Positions 38,194 to 47,421 of a stretch of DNA of 64,000 bases are shown here, piece after piece. The first letter of the stretch is position 1. Each line of letters starts with the position of its first letter. Both the position numbers and the translations under genes were made by a program. The DNA comes from Aliidiomarina sedimenti (GTDB taxonomy: Bacteria; Pseudomonadota; Gammaproteobacteria; Enterobacterales; Alteromonadaceae), in the NCBI RefSeq assembly GCF_003986955.1, contig NZ_PIPN01000005.1:124001-188000 (forward strand). Reading direction: 5' to 3'. Under the pieces are notes generated by a model. That model saw nothing but the letters and a program-made list of their open reading frames with translations. It was not told the DNA's origin and did no database searches.

Positions 38194-38904
38194 TCAATCC
38201 ACCAAATTAGCCGGAATCCGCTCGCGCAAACTAAACCAAATCTTAGCCGACTCGTAGCCGTACTTACGCACCAGGGTCACTGACTCTTCATAATTCCCCT
38301 GCTCAGCCAGCGCACGCAGCTCACTGTAATATTTACGCGCCAGCGGACGAGCTTCGTCTGAAGAAAAATAAAACTGACCGATGCGCGCGTACAGCCCTTT
38401 AAAGCCATTCAGCACCAGAATATAAATCGGATTCTCCGACGCCATCGCCAACTCGTGATTGAGCGTGTAATCAAAATCCGCAAACGCTTTTGGCGTATCT
38501 TCTAAGGCCTCGGCTTTGGCTAGCGCAAGTACCGCTTTCTCTGGGTTCTTACGAATAGCGGCACGAATATAAATGGTACTGATATTGGTGCGGGCTGAGA
38601 GAAGTTGATCAACCAGTTCTGGCATACCCTCTTCATCCAGTCGCGCCAATGTCTCCAGGATATTCAAACCAGAGGTTTCCCAAAAGTTGTTTACCTTGGT
38701 CGGCTTACCATGCTGAATCGTCAACCAGCCATCACGCGCCAGTCGCTGCAAAACTTCACGCAGGGTCGTCCGGGTCACCCCGATTAGCTCAGACAGCTCG
38801 CGCTCTGCAGGCAAGATTGAACCGGGCGCAAAGTGGCCGTTCCAAATCGATTTAACAATGTACTCTTCGGCAAATCCCGCCGGACTTTGTGCTTTAATAA
38901 TCAT
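38194..38904 (-). CDS. fadR: fatty acid metabolism regulator FadR
   Basis: 236 aa GntR-family regulator, the length of E. coli FadR (239). N-terminal winged helix ([25 protein letters not shown]) and C-terminal acyl-CoA-binding domain ([35 protein letters not shown]). It represses beta-oxidation genes and activates fabA/fabB in relatives, releasing DNA on binding long-chain acyl-CoA. A FadR-like box lies 72-90 nt upstream, suggesting autoregulation. Confidence 0.94.
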   Translation of the reverse strand: MIIKAQSPAGFAEEYIVKSIWNGHFAPGSILPAERELSELIGVTRTTLREVLQRLARDGWLTIQHGKPTKVNNFWETSGLNILETLARLDEEGMPELVDQLLSARTNISTIYIRAAIRKNPEKAVLALAKAEALEDTPKAFADFDYTLNHELAMASENPIYILVLNGFKGLYARIGQFYFSSDEARPLARKYYSELRALAEQGNYEESVTLVRKYGYESAKIWFSLRERIPANLVD

Positions 38905-38975
38905 TCAGAAACCTTTGGTCAGCCCTGCTTTTTACAATGAAACAGGAGAAGGAATGCGCTGATTCTAACGCGCCG

Positions 38976-38994
38976 GCATTGGTCGGACAAGTAT
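38976..38994. promoter_or_regulatory. candidate FadR operator between fadR and dsbB
   Basis: TTGGTCGGACAAG (38979-38991) is a near palindrome with the FadR core TGGTCGGAC. It lies upstream of fadR and in front of the likely dsbB start. Confidence 0.5.
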
Positions 38995-39065
38995 CCTGTC
39001 ATTTTCCTTTTGACCTGTGCTACTCTGCCACCACGTTTTACATTGTTATCATCACTTCACTGAGT

Positions 39066-39632
39066 GTGACACCCTTGAAGCAATCGAACTTAACTAACAT
39101 ATCATATAGCATAGCATGCTGGCCAACCCTGCGCTGGCCCTGGCTCTTACTCGCCCTGACCGCCTCTACCCTGGTCAGCTATGCGCTCTACACTCAACAC
39201 GGACCACAACAACTTTGGCCCTGCGTGCAATGTATTTATCAACGCACTGCAATGATAGGCGTCGCCTTGTTCGCCTGGTTCGGGTTCTTCACCGCGACCC
39301 GCTCAGCGCTGGCTCGCTGGATAGCGCTGAGTGGCTGGTTACTAAGTGCCTTAGCCGGCGCCTATAGTGCTTACTACCACAGCTGGATTCAATCCGCCAT
39401 TAACCCACTGTTCGCTCCCTGTCAGCCACATCCTGATTTCCCCGGCTGGGCACCGTTGCATCAGTGGTTGCCGCAGGTCTTCGATGCGGGTGGTATGTGT
39501 GGTGACATCGACTGGCAGTGGTTGGGACTTTCCATGCCCCAGTGGTTATTCATTATCTTTACCACATTCACTGTCCTCGCGCTGATTGTTGTCGCAGCCC
39601 GTCTGTTAAGCGCTGCGAGAAATAAGCGCTAG
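39066..39632 (+). CDS. dsbB: DsbB-type disulfide bond formation protein
   Basis: About 188 aa, four hydrophobic segments. The quinone-proximal pair is in WPCVQCIYQR and the periplasmic pair is C in FAPCQPHPDF and C in DAGGMCGDID. Oxidises periplasmic DsbA and passes electrons to quinone. Start is uncertain: the frame is open back to ATG 38937, but that would place the FadR-like box in the coding region and add about 43 unrelated residues; GTG 39066 or TTG 39075 fits family length. fadR-dsbB linkage is common in relatives. Confidence 0.85.
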   Translation: MTPLKQSNLTNISYSIACWPTLRWPWLLLALTASTLVSYALYTQHGPQQLWPCVQCIYQRTAMIGVALFAWFGFFTATRSALARWIALSGWLLSALAGAYSAYYHSWIQSAINPLFAPCQPHPDFPGWAPLHQWLPQVFDAGGMCGDIDWQWLGLSMPQWLFIIFTTFTVLALIVVAARLLSAARNKR

Positions 39633-40126
39633 GCTTCGTTTAATGGCCAGGTAACAATACGCAGGTCGTAGTCCTGCTCATCCATTTCCCCGTCTGAAAT
39701 CGTAGTCTGCGTGGTAATGCTCATACCAGCCTTCTGCATGGGTACTTTTGACCCCTGGTGTAACAAAGGGTGCCATGCAGGCAGCCCTTTTCCTTCATGC
39801 AAGCGACGGTAGGCGCAGCTGGGCGGCATAAAGTGAATATTGGGTAGATCCTGCAGGGTGATGTTGACGCAGTTTGGCACTTTCTCAAGACGTGTCGGGT
39901 AACAGTCACATTGCGCCGTGACCGGGTCCAGATGCTGGCAGCGAACATCCGTATAGAAAACCTGTTCATCGGCGTGCATATAGAGACTGTCGCTGTCCTG
40001 GTCAGGCGCCTCAGCATCCGCATCAAGTAATTTCTGCAGGCAACACTTGCCGCAGCCATCGCACAATGACTCCCATTCACTGGGCGTCATTTCATGCAAT
40101 GTTTTACTCTGCCAGAATTCATTCAT
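39629..40126 (-). CDS. ycgN: YcgN/UPF0260 cysteine-cluster protein
   Basis: 165 aa with the conserved cysteine pattern of the UPF0260 family: CDGCGKCCLQK near the N-terminus, then CQHLD, CDCYPTR and CVNITL, probably binding a metal. The function of the family is not established. It follows ycgM by 15 nt as in E. coli and slightly overlaps the 3' end of dsbB on the other strand. Confidence 0.92.
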   Translation of the reverse strand: MNEFWQSKTLHEMTPSEWESLCDGCGKCCLQKLLDADAEAPDQDSDSLYMHADEQVFYTDVRCQHLDPVTAQCDCYPTRLEKVPNCVNITLQDLPNIHFMPPSCAYRRLHEGKGLPAWHPLLHQGSKVPMQKAGMSITTQTTISDGEMDEQDYDLRIVTWPLNEA

Positions 40127-40141
40127 AACCGAGCCCGGAGG

Positions 40142-40822
40142 TTAGCCTGCCACCCGGGTTTTCCACGACCAGTGCTTCTCTGCGCCCTGCAGTTGCAAGT
40201 GCAACTCATCGCCACGACGCAAGGCACCGACGCCCGCAGGCGTCCCTGTCATCAGGATATCGCCCGGCTGTAAGGTGAAGATCGTCGCCGCTTCGCAGAG
40301 CAACTCAAGGACATTAAACATCATTGATTTTGTCTCTGCCGCCTGGCGCACACCGCCGTTGATCTGCAATTCCAGTTGCAGATCACGGACTGAGCCAATT
40401 TCACTAGCCGGAATAAAGCTTCCCATCGGCGCGCTGCCGGCAAAGGCCTTTGCGCGTTCCCACGGATGCCCCTGTATTTTAAGCTTTTCCTGTTCATCAC
40501 GTAAGGTTAGATCCAAACCTAACGAGTAGCCCCACACCGAACTCATTGCCTGTTTCGCGGTCGGGTTCGGATCGCTCAGGCTGCGCCCAATCAAAAGGCT
40601 AAGCTCGATTTCATGATGGCAGCTTCCCAGCACCTGCGGCCACTGAATTGGCTGCGTCATCGGCTGCAGTGCACTGGCAGGTTTAATAAACAACAAAGGG
40701 TGCTTGGGGACCTGATTGCCAAGCTCTTCTACGTGAGCGCGATAGTTACGCCCCGCACAGACAACCTTCCCCGGGGTAAAAGGTAATACCCGTCCGTAAA
40801 TATCTTTATGTTGATAACTCAT
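40142..40822 (-). CDS. ycgM: fumarylacetoacetate hydrolase-family protein (YcgM)
   Basis: 226 aa FAH-fold enzyme. CAGRNYRAHVEELG and HHEIELSLLIGR hold the metal-binding acidic residues, with LQPGDILMTGTPAGVG near the C-terminus. Relatives hydrolyse acylpyruvates or decarboxylate oxaloacetate; the substrate here is not defined. Cluster with ycgN and ycgL. Confidence 0.9.
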   Translation of the reverse strand: MSYQHKDIYGRVLPFTPGKVVCAGRNYRAHVEELGNQVPKHPLLFIKPASALQPMTQPIQWPQVLGSCHHEIELSLLIGRSLSDPNPTAKQAMSSVWGYSLGLDLTLRDEQEKLKIQGHPWERAKAFAGSAPMGSFIPASEIGSVRDLQLELQINGGVRQAAETKSMMFNVLELLCEAATIFTLQPGDILMTGTPAGVGALRRGDELHLQLQGAEKHWSWKTRVAG

Positions 40823-40828
40823 TGATTT

Positions 40829-41830
40829 TTAGCGACCTAATTGTATGCGATCGGCAAGGTGACCGACCGCGACGACGAAATAGTTTGAGCGGTTCCAGCG
40901 CATCAGGGAATCCCAGTTGGTATACGCAAGATAAATACGACCCTGTTCATCATCAGGGATAATCACGGACGCTTCAATATCATCGCGTACCGGCAAGTCT
41001 GAACCGTCATAGCGGCGCACACCCAGCGCCTGCCACTCAGCTAAAGGCTTCTTGGTCGACAACCCGGCTAATTCAGTATCGAAATTATCCGGAATGCGTA
41101 CCTGGCGTCCCCAGGTCACATCATCCTGCCAGCCGACCTGGCTCAGGTAGTTGGCTGCCGATGCAAAAACATCCTCATAGCTGTTCCAGATATCGATTTT
41201 ACCGTCCTGATTGAAGTCAATCGCATAACTTAAAAAGGAACTCGGCATAAACTGCGTTTGGCCCATAGCACCAGCCCAGGAGCCACGCATCTCGTCTGGG
41301 TCTATATGGCCCGCATCAATGATTTCCAGGGCCTGCATCAGCTGGCCTTTAAAGAATGCTTCACGACGGCCTTCCCAGGCCATCGTTGCCAGCGCCGAAA
41401 CAACTTTGAAATTACCGGTGTAACTGCCGTAATTGGTTTCAACACCCCATAACGCAACAATAAAGCGTGGCTGGACGCCAAATTCCGCGCCCACGCGTTC
41501 CAGCAACTCTTTGTGCTCTGCAAATTTTTCAATGCCCTGGTTAACCTTCCAGTCAGGCACTGCTCGCGGCAGGTAGGTATCCAGAGTCAGCACCCGTTCT
41601 GGTTGATTACGGTCAGCAGAGACCGAACGCTGATAAAACTCAATTCCTTCAAAAGCACGGGCAACGGTGTCTTCACCAATGCCATGCTCGATGGCTTCAT
41701 TTTTTAACTGTTCTACATAGCGCTCGTAATCGGGTCGCTCATCTTCAGCTTGTTCTTCGGCATAGACGGCTGGATTCGCCAGCGCGACGGCTAGCATTGC
41801 TGTGCAGGCTACTTTAACAACATGCATCAT
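40829..41830 (-). CDS. lytic murein transglycosylase, MltB family
   Basis: 333 aa with a signal peptide (AMLAVALANPAVYA) and no lipobox, so probably soluble periplasmic. Catalytic Glu in ALWGVETNYGSYTG, then SWAGAMGQTQFMPSSF and FNQDGKIDIWNSYED, all typical of the SLT_2/MltB family. Cleaves peptidoglycan with formation of anhydromuramic ends. AGGAG lies 8 nt before the ATG. Between ycgL and ycgM. Confidence 0.93.
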   Translation of the reverse strand: MMHVVKVACTAMLAVALANPAVYAEEQAEDERPDYERYVEQLKNEAIEHGIGEDTVARAFEGIEFYQRSVSADRNQPERVLTLDTYLPRAVPDWKVNQGIEKFAEHKELLERVGAEFGVQPRFIVALWGVETNYGSYTGNFKVVSALATMAWEGRREAFFKGQLMQALEIIDAGHIDPDEMRGSWAGAMGQTQFMPSSFLSYAIDFNQDGKIDIWNSYEDVFASAANYLSQVGWQDDVTWGRQVRIPDNFDTELAGLSTKKPLAEWQALGVRRYDGSDLPVRDDIEASVIIPDDEQGRIYLAYTNWDSLMRWNRSNYFVVAVGHLADRIQLGR

Positions 41831-41841
41831 CAGGGTATCTC

Positions 41842-42117
41842 CTAATCAACAGGGTTTTGAGCGGTGTGCTCTTTAAGCCAGTCTTCCGTGGTGGCGGGTA
41901 ACTGCAGGTAAAACCCTTCAGCTTCTATGTGTTGCTTAAGTTTTGATGCACTGAGACGCGCAATTTTTCGCTCCCCCTGGAGGAGTAAGGTCATTACGTG
42001 GGTATGCGGGGTGAAGAGCTGCTGGAGTGGCTCCGGCAGCTCTTCAAAAGAGGCGTCTTTGGCAATATACAGATATGTATCTGCTTTTTTATGTGACCTT
42101 AGCACTATGCAAAACAT
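41842..42117 (-). CDS. ycgL: YcgL-domain protein
   Basis: 91 aa, normal size for the family. It starts MFCIVLRSHKKADTYLYI and continues with LARLSA-like and EGFYLQLP segments typical of YcgL. Function unknown. It is separated from the transglycosylase by 11 nt and likely shares its transcript. Confidence 0.9.
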   Translation of the reverse strand: MFCIVLRSHKKADTYLYIAKDASFEELPEPLQQLFTPHTHVMTLLLQGERKIARLSASKLKQHIEAEGFYLQLPATTEDWLKEHTAQNPVD

Positions 42118-42153
42118 GGTTTACTCCACTTTCATGTCTGCACTCAGTCTACC

Positions 42154-43302
42154 TTAAGGCCGTGGCAGCAACAACGCTTCGAGCTCGCTTTTCAGCAGTT
42201 CCCCGCGCCAGCCGACCAGTAAATCCGGCGGGTTGAGCTGCTGCCTGAGCGCATCATTACAGAACCAAAGCCAGTGAAACACTTCGTTGATTTGCTTACG
42301 GGAACCGATCAACGACGCAGGCACTTGTAATTCCTCAGCTTTCCGCTGTATCAGGGCTTTGGCTTTTTTAAACATACCTTTATAGCCATCGACAAAATCG
42401 AGGCGTGGCATTTCCGCTGGAATGTTTTCCTCCGGGCAGGCCAGGCCAGTTTTGACTGCAGCAATAATTTCGTCGCCCCAGCGCCGAACTGCCTGCGGAT
42501 GCATGCTATCAATCGCAGCAAGTTGTGCCATCGATTGTGCTTCTTTCCGCGCAATTTCGATTAAAGTAGCGTCTTTAACAATAAATCCTACCGGCTTATC
42601 TTTGCGTCGTGCAGTGTTTAAACGCCAGGCCGCTAACGCTTGCAACACCGCACGCTGCTGCGGCGAAGTTTGCCAGGCGTTGCCAATCTCGCGCCAGGCT
42701 AAATCAGGGTTCAGCTGACGCGTGCGTTTGACGATCTGCAAGGCACATTCATCAGCCACCAGTGCCAGCTTGTCGGCCTGCTGAAGTTCGGTCAGTAAAC
42801 GTGGATAAATGCGCGCTAAATAAAACACATCAGCCGCCGCATAATAGCGTTGGTCATCACTCAGTGGTCGTGCCAGCCAATCTGTGCGCGATTGTGATTT
42901 ATCCAGTTCAACATCACAAAACTGCTGCACCATGGCCGCATAGCCAAGGGAATCGCCATACCCTAATACCGATGCCGCTATCTGGCTATCGAACACATTC
43001 TGTGGCATCCGTTGCGCGCATTGATAAAGTAATTCAAGATCTTCGCCGCCCGAATGCAGCACCTTGGTCACATTTTCGTCGGCAAGCAGTTGCCAGAAAG
43101 GCTCCAGCTCGAATCCGGCTAATGGATCAACCAATACAATGTCATCCGCCACGGCCAGCTGCAGCAAACCAAGCTGAGCATAAAAGGTCCGCTCACGAAC
43201 AAACTCGGTATCCAGCGCCAGCCATCCAGCCGTTTTTGCCTGATCGCAAAACGCCACCAATTCCTTGGTGGCGTCTATAAAGCGATAATTCACTTCGCTC
43301 AT
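42154..43302 (-). CDS. rnd: ribonuclease D
   Basis: 382 aa, E. coli RNase D is 375. DEDDy exonuclease: [25 protein letters not shown], and [18 protein letters not shown] with the Tyr. Two HRDC domains follow. Trims 3' ends of tRNA precursors. Its start overlaps the fadD stop by 4 nt (ATGA), the same gene order as E. coli fadD-rnd. Confidence 0.95.
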   Translation of the reverse strand: MSEVNYRFIDATKELVAFCDQAKTAGWLALDTEFVRERTFYAQLGLLQLAVADDIVLVDPLAGFELEPFWQLLADENVTKVLHSGGEDLELLYQCAQRMPQNVFDSQIAASVLGYGDSLGYAAMVQQFCDVELDKSQSRTDWLARPLSDDQRYYAAADVFYLARIYPRLLTELQQADKLALVADECALQIVKRTRQLNPDLAWREIGNAWQTSPQQRAVLQALAAWRLNTARRKDKPVGFIVKDATLIEIARKEAQSMAQLAAIDSMHPQAVRRWGDEIIAAVKTGLACPEENIPAEMPRLDFVDGYKGMFKKAKALIQRKAEELQVPASLIGSRKQINEVFHWLWFCNDALRQQLNPPDLLVGWRGELLKSELEALLLPRP

Positions 43303-44957
43303 TCGTCGTCTCTTAGTTCACGACGAAGGATTTTCCCGACATTGGTTTTCGGTAGTTCCTCGCGGAACTCAACCAATTTAGGAACCTTGTACGCAGTCAG
43401 ATTTTCGCGACAATATTCAACGACTTCTTTCTCAGTCAGCGAGTCATCTTTCTTCACCAATACGACTTTGACTGCCTCACCTGATGCGTCATTCGGTACA
43501 CCAATCGCGGCAACTTCAAGGACCTTCGGATGGCTCGCCACCACTTCTTCGATCTCATTTGGATAGACATTGAAGCCGGACACCAGAATCATATCTTTCT
43601 TCCGGTCTACAATGCGGAAGAAGCCATCATCATCTGCCACTGCCATGTCGCCAGTCGCGAACCAGCCGTCTTTGATAGACTCAGCGGTTGCATCCGGACG
43701 TCCCAGATAACCAGCCATCACCTGCGGACCCTTGACCCACATCTCGCCAGGCTCTCCCAACGGTAGCTCGTTACCTTCTTCATCGACGATCATGATATCT
43801 GTGGAAGGAACCGGAATACCAATGCTGCCAGTGTAATGTTCGATGTCATAAGGATTAACTGTCACCACCGGCGCGCACTCCGTCAGGCCATAACCTTCCA
43901 GTAAAGGCGCTTTAGTGACCTTTTCCCAATGCTCAGCGACCGCGCGTTGCACCGCCATGCCGCCACCCAGCGCTATTTTCAGTTTACTGAAATCAAGATC
44001 TTTAAAGCCTGGGGTGTTTAACAAGCCATTGAACAGCGTATTAACGCCTGAAATCATCGAGAACTGATGTTTGGATAGCTCTTTAACGAAGCCAGGCATG
44101 TCACGCGGGTTGGTAATTAAAATGTTTTTGCCGCCATGCTTGAGGAACGTCAGGCAATTCGCCGTCAACGCAAAGATATGATAAAGCGGCAAGGCAGTAA
44201 TAATTACTTCTTCACCATCATTCATCATTGGCGTAATGACAGAAGATACCTGTTCCAGGTTGGCCACCATATTGCGGTGCGTCAGCATAGCGCCTTTAGA
44301 CGGCCCGGTAGTACCACCGGTATACTGTAAAAAGGCCAGATCGTCGCCATTCAGGTCGATTTCTTTAAAGCTGGCCGCGCTGCCTTTGCTAAGCGCGCTG
44401 TTAAAATCAATGCTGTTATTAAGGCTGTAGGCGGGAACCATCTTTTTAACGTACTTCACGACGAAGTTTACAATCCAGCGCTTCGGAGCTGGTAATGCAT
44501 CCCCAATACCCGTCAGAACCACCTTATCCAGCTTCACATCGTCTTTGATTTTATCAAAGGTATGAGCGAAATTTTTCAGGATAACCAATACTTTGGCGCC
44601 AGAATCACTAAGCTGGTGCTTAAGTTCGCGAGCGGTGTAGAGCGGGTTAACATTCACTACTACCATCCCTGCCCGCAAAATGCCGAAAAGAGCAATCGGA
44701 TACTGCAGCAAATTCGGCATCATCACGGCCACAGGGTCGCCCTTTTTCAGCCCGATACTTTGTAAGTAGGCGGCAAAGTCACGAGTTTGCTTATCTAACT
44801 CGTCAAAGGACAGTTCCTGATCCATGTTTACATAAGCACTTTTACCCTGGTATTTGCTTACACTGTCGTTAAAAATTTCAACCAACGAGCCAAAATGGTC
44901 CGGATCAATCTCGTTTGGAACACCTTTGGGATAGCGCTTCTGCCAAATTCTTTCCAC
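43299..44957 (-). CDS. fadD: long-chain fatty acid-CoA ligase
   Basis: 552 aa from GTG 44957 (AGGAG 7 nt upstream); the frame extends to 44996 but FadD proteins start with this M(E)[10 protein letters not shown] segment. AMP-binding motif [31 protein letters not shown] and the FACS block [11 protein letters not shown] are present. Activates long-chain fatty acids during uptake. A FadR-like core is upstream. Confidence 0.96.
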   Translation of the reverse strand: MERIWQKRYPKGVPNEIDPDHFGSLVEIFNDSVSKYQGKSAYVNMDQELSFDELDKQTRDFAAYLQSIGLKKGDPVAVMMPNLLQYPIALFGILRAGMVVVNVNPLYTARELKHQLSDSGAKVLVILKNFAHTFDKIKDDVKLDKVVLTGIGDALPAPKRWIVNFVVKYVKKMVPAYSLNNSIDFNSALSKGSAASFKEIDLNGDDLAFLQYTGGTTGPSKGAMLTHRNMVANLEQVSSVITPMMNDGEEVIITALPLYHIFALTANCLTFLKHGGKNILITNPRDMPGFVKELSKHQFSMISGVNTLFNGLLNTPGFKDLDFSKLKIALGGGMAVQRAVAEHWEKVTKAPLLEGYGLTECAPVVTVNPYDIEHYTGSIGIPVPSTDIMIVDEEGNELPLGEPGEMWVKGPQVMAGYLGRPDATAESIKDGWFATGDMAVADDDGFFRIVDRKKDMILVSGFNVYPNEIEEVVASHPKVLEVAAIGVPNDASGEAVKVVLVKKDDSLTEKEVVEYCRENLTAYKVPKLVEFREELPKTNVGKILRRELRDDE

Positions 44958-44998
44958 CGTGTCGCTCCTGCTTTCTGTTATTTCTAACCCATCCAAAT

Positions 44999-45016
44999 GA
45001 TGCGTCCGACCTTCTG
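44999..45016. promoter_or_regulatory. weak candidate FadR operator upstream of fadD
   Basis: GTCCGACCT (45004-45012), the centre of the FadR consensus, is 42 nt upstream of the fadD start; the flanks fit poorly. Confidence 0.3.
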
Positions 45017-45129
45017 ATGACGGGCCGTTTAAAGAACATTATTGTACATAGCAAAGCGCCCCAACGGGGCGCTTGTCAAATCTGTAGCCCAATATATTCG
45101 CATATCCGACCAGTAGATCCTAGCGGATT

Positions 45130-45993
45130 TTACACTTGTTCGATGAACTGGCAAGTCAAGGCATTTACTACCCTGGCAGGGTTTTGCATGTGAAAGTGAT
45201 GCCCTCCGGGGAGGGTTTCAAAGCTAATTCGGCGTACATCTGTAGCCCATTTTTCAACTGCTTGCGGCAAGTCATTGTGACCCTGGTCGCCGAGGATCAC
45301 GTGCATTGGAGCTTCGATGCCCTGCAGAATTGGCGGCACCTGTTGAGCACAAAAGCGAAACGGCGAAGGCGCCCGAACGCGCGGGTCGGTACGCCAGCGA
45401 TAGCCCCCTTCGACCGGCTGCAGATTCCGCTGCAGCAACAACAGCGCCAGGTCTTCGGAGAACTCACTGATTTCAGCTCGCGCTTTAACCAGGCTGTTAA
45501 TATCGGCGTAGACAGGGTCACGCCGTTTGCCCTGCTTTAAGCGAGCCTGCAGCCCCTTACGTAACTGCTGCAGCGAGTCGGATGCCGGGCTAACCACCAT
45601 ACCAAAGGCTTCCAGAGTGACCAGTTTTTTAATCGGTTGCGGAAATACCGCCGCCAGTGTCTGCGCCACATAACCGCCCATGCTGTGCCCGACCAGATGG
45701 ATATTCTGCCACTTTTGGATTCTGATAAGCGCCTCGATATCAGCCACCCAGTCGACAAAATAATAAGCGCCGCCTGCAGGTCGATGGCCTGAATAACCAT
45801 GACCAGGAAAGTCGATGGCTACCCAGTCAAAGGCATCCAGATAGGGAAACATGGGTTCGAAGCTGCGGCAGTTATCCAGCCAGCCATGCAGCAACAATAA
45901 AAAAGGCCCGCCCGGGGTACCTCCACGCAGACCTTTTAAGCTGATATGAGGTAATTCAAAGCTTACCTCGCTAACCTCGTTCTTTGTCGTCAA
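45130..45993 (-). CDS. alpha/beta hydrolase
   Basis: 287 aa. Oxyanion motif LLLHGWLDNCRSF, nucleophile elbow LVGHSMGGYVA, Asp in ILGDQGHNDL region and catalytic His in GGHHFHM. It resembles serine hydrolase-like (SERHL) proteins. TTG start at 45993 with AGAGG upstream is supported by spacing. Lies between slp and fadD; a lipid-related ester substrate is possible but not shown. Confidence 0.88.
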   Translation of the reverse strand: MTTKNEVSEVSFELPHISLKGLRGGTPGGPFLLLLHGWLDNCRSFEPMFPYLDAFDWVAIDFPGHGYSGHRPAGGAYYFVDWVADIEALIRIQKWQNIHLVGHSMGGYVAQTLAAVFPQPIKKLVTLEAFGMVVSPASDSLQQLRKGLQARLKQGKRRDPVYADINSLVKARAEISEFSEDLALLLLQRNLQPVEGGYRWRTDPRVRAPSPFRFCAQQVPPILQGIEAPMHVILGDQGHNDLPQAVEKWATDVRRISFETLPGGHHFHMQNPARVVNALTCQFIEQV

Positions 45994-46006
45994 GCCAACC
46001 TCTGGT

Positions 46007-46690
46007 TTACTGTTCTTTTATTATGCGTTGCTGCACACTTTGCGGGCGTTCTATATGTGGTTCCCGCGAACTCAGCGGGCGCTGCATCTGTTGCGGCTGT
46101 TGCTGGGAGCGCTGCGGGCGACTTTCGCCGTAAGGATAGTAATAAGGATGATAGCGGTAAGGACCTACGCCATACAGCGAATGCCGATACCATAACGAAT
46201 AGGGGTCATAGTAGTAATAGCCAACCCCTATCTGGTCGCGTTGTTGTTGCGGCCGCCACAACTCTACACCAGTGGCCTGCAGGACCGGGTAAAGGTAATT
46301 AAATTCGCCGATTTTACCCTCTTCACTGGCGCTGATCTGGCCCAGAGCAGTCAGTGAGCGACCTTCTTTGTATATTTCCGGGTCTACAAAGCGGTCCAGG
46401 TAGACAATAAAACGCCCTTCACTGTCGTCTTCAATCTGCGGCCTGCCGTAGCCGTTGAGGCGAAAATGAACCAGCTCAATACGGGTAGCGTCTGCGCTAT
46501 TTTCAATGTTCGCGATAACGCCTCCCCACCGCGCTGTGCGCCCTTCAAGCTCTGCTGTGCTTCGCAGAGCCTGGCTAAATGGCACCAGATCAGTCGCCTC
46601 AGTTCGAATTGGTTCCGGGTAGCGCGATGCACACCCCGCTATAACCAGCGATACAACTAAACCCAAAACTGTTTGCATTATCAGGCGCAT
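46007..46690 (-). CDS. Slp-family outer membrane lipoprotein
   Basis: 227 aa from ATG 46690 with GGAGG 5 nt upstream. Lipobox IAGC at about residue 21. Slp-like core (RWGGVIANIEN, GRFIVYLDRFVDPEIY, LTALGQISASEEGKIGE). The C-terminal 70 residues are rich in Tyr, Pro and Gln (YYYYDPYSLWY, RSQQQPQQMQ), a tail longer than E. coli YeaY/Slp. The tsaB-slp-fadD order is as around E. coli yeaY. Confidence 0.9.
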   Translation of the reverse strand: MRLIMQTVLGLVVSLVIAGCASRYPEPIRTEATDLVPFSQALRSTAELEGRTARWGGVIANIENSADATRIELVHFRLNGYGRPQIEDDSEGRFIVYLDRFVDPEIYKEGRSLTALGQISASEEGKIGEFNYLYPVLQATGVELWRPQQQRDQIGVGYYYYDPYSLWYRHSLYGVGPYRYHPYYYPYGESRPQRSQQQPQQMQRPLSSREPHIERPQSVQQRIIKEQ

Positions 46691-46704
46691 GAGCACCTCC
46701 CATA

Positions 46705-47421
46705 TCAGCGTCCCGGCAACTTTTGCCAGGTTACTTCATTACGTAAGTAATGCGGTGAAAGATCCTCCGCAGCGATTGCTCGCCCCTGAGCAAAATAGAC
46801 CTCACCTAAGCTTAGCATGTCTATTGCGTGAGGCAGGCGAACACCGTTCGCTGGTCGTAAATCAATATCAGCGCACTGTGCTTTGATGCGGTCACTAAGC
46901 ACTTGAGGATAGGTTTCCCAGCCAGTTCCACAGCTAAACCAGAGGTCATTCTGTGTCGCGGAGGCGGGCAAGCTGACCTGCTCGGGCGCACATACCCGTT
47001 CTTCATCTATTGCCTGCATAAGACCATTTTGCAGACCGTAGGTTCCCCAGTACACCTCGCCCATGCGCGCATCGATAGCCGCCAAAACCTGGTTTGCCTG
47101 GTGCAGTCGGTAGCTCGCCTGTGCCATCGCCGCCAGGGTCGACACCTGGACCAGAGGTAAGTCCTGACTAAACGCCAGACCCTGAGCCATGCTAGCGCCG
47201 ATGCGCACGCCGGTGAAACTCCCCGGCCCCTGACTGACCACAATAGCACTCAACTGATCCAGGCTGAGCCCGGCTTCTGCCAGTACCTCATCCACATAAG
47301 GCAGTAAGGCCTGTGAATGCTGGCGTGGGAGCTCTGCCCCACGGCTAATCACGTCAGAGCCCTGACCTAAGGCCACCGAGCAATACTCGGTCGCACTATC
47401 AATTGCTAAAAAAGGTTTCAT
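46705..47421 (-). CDS. tsaB: tRNA threonylcarbamoyladenosine biosynthesis protein TsaB
   Basis: 238 aa ASKHA-fold protein. AIDSATEYCSVALG at the N-terminus, VVSQGPGSFTGVRIGAS and LAAIDARMGEVYW. Partner of TsaD and TsaE in t6A37 modification of ANN-decoding tRNAs. Start overlaps the yoaA stop (TAATG). Order yoaA-tsaB as in E. coli. Confidence 0.96.
   Translation of the reverse strand: MKPFLAIDSATEYCSVALGQGSDVISRGAELPRQHSQALLPYVDEVLAEAGLSLDQLSAIVVSQGPGSFTGVRIGASMAQGLAFSQDLPLVQVSTLAAMAQASYRLHQANQVLAAIDARMGEVYWGTYGLQNGLMQAIDEERVCAPEQVSLPASATQNDLWFSCGTGWETYPQVLSDRIKAQCADIDLRPANGVRLPHAIDMLSLGEVYFAQGRAIAAEDLSPHYLRNEVTWQKLPGR

Noticed and set aside
38937-39065. Long N-terminus for DsbB from ATG 38937
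   Set aside because: No RBS, not like DsbB, and it would cover the FadR-like operator.
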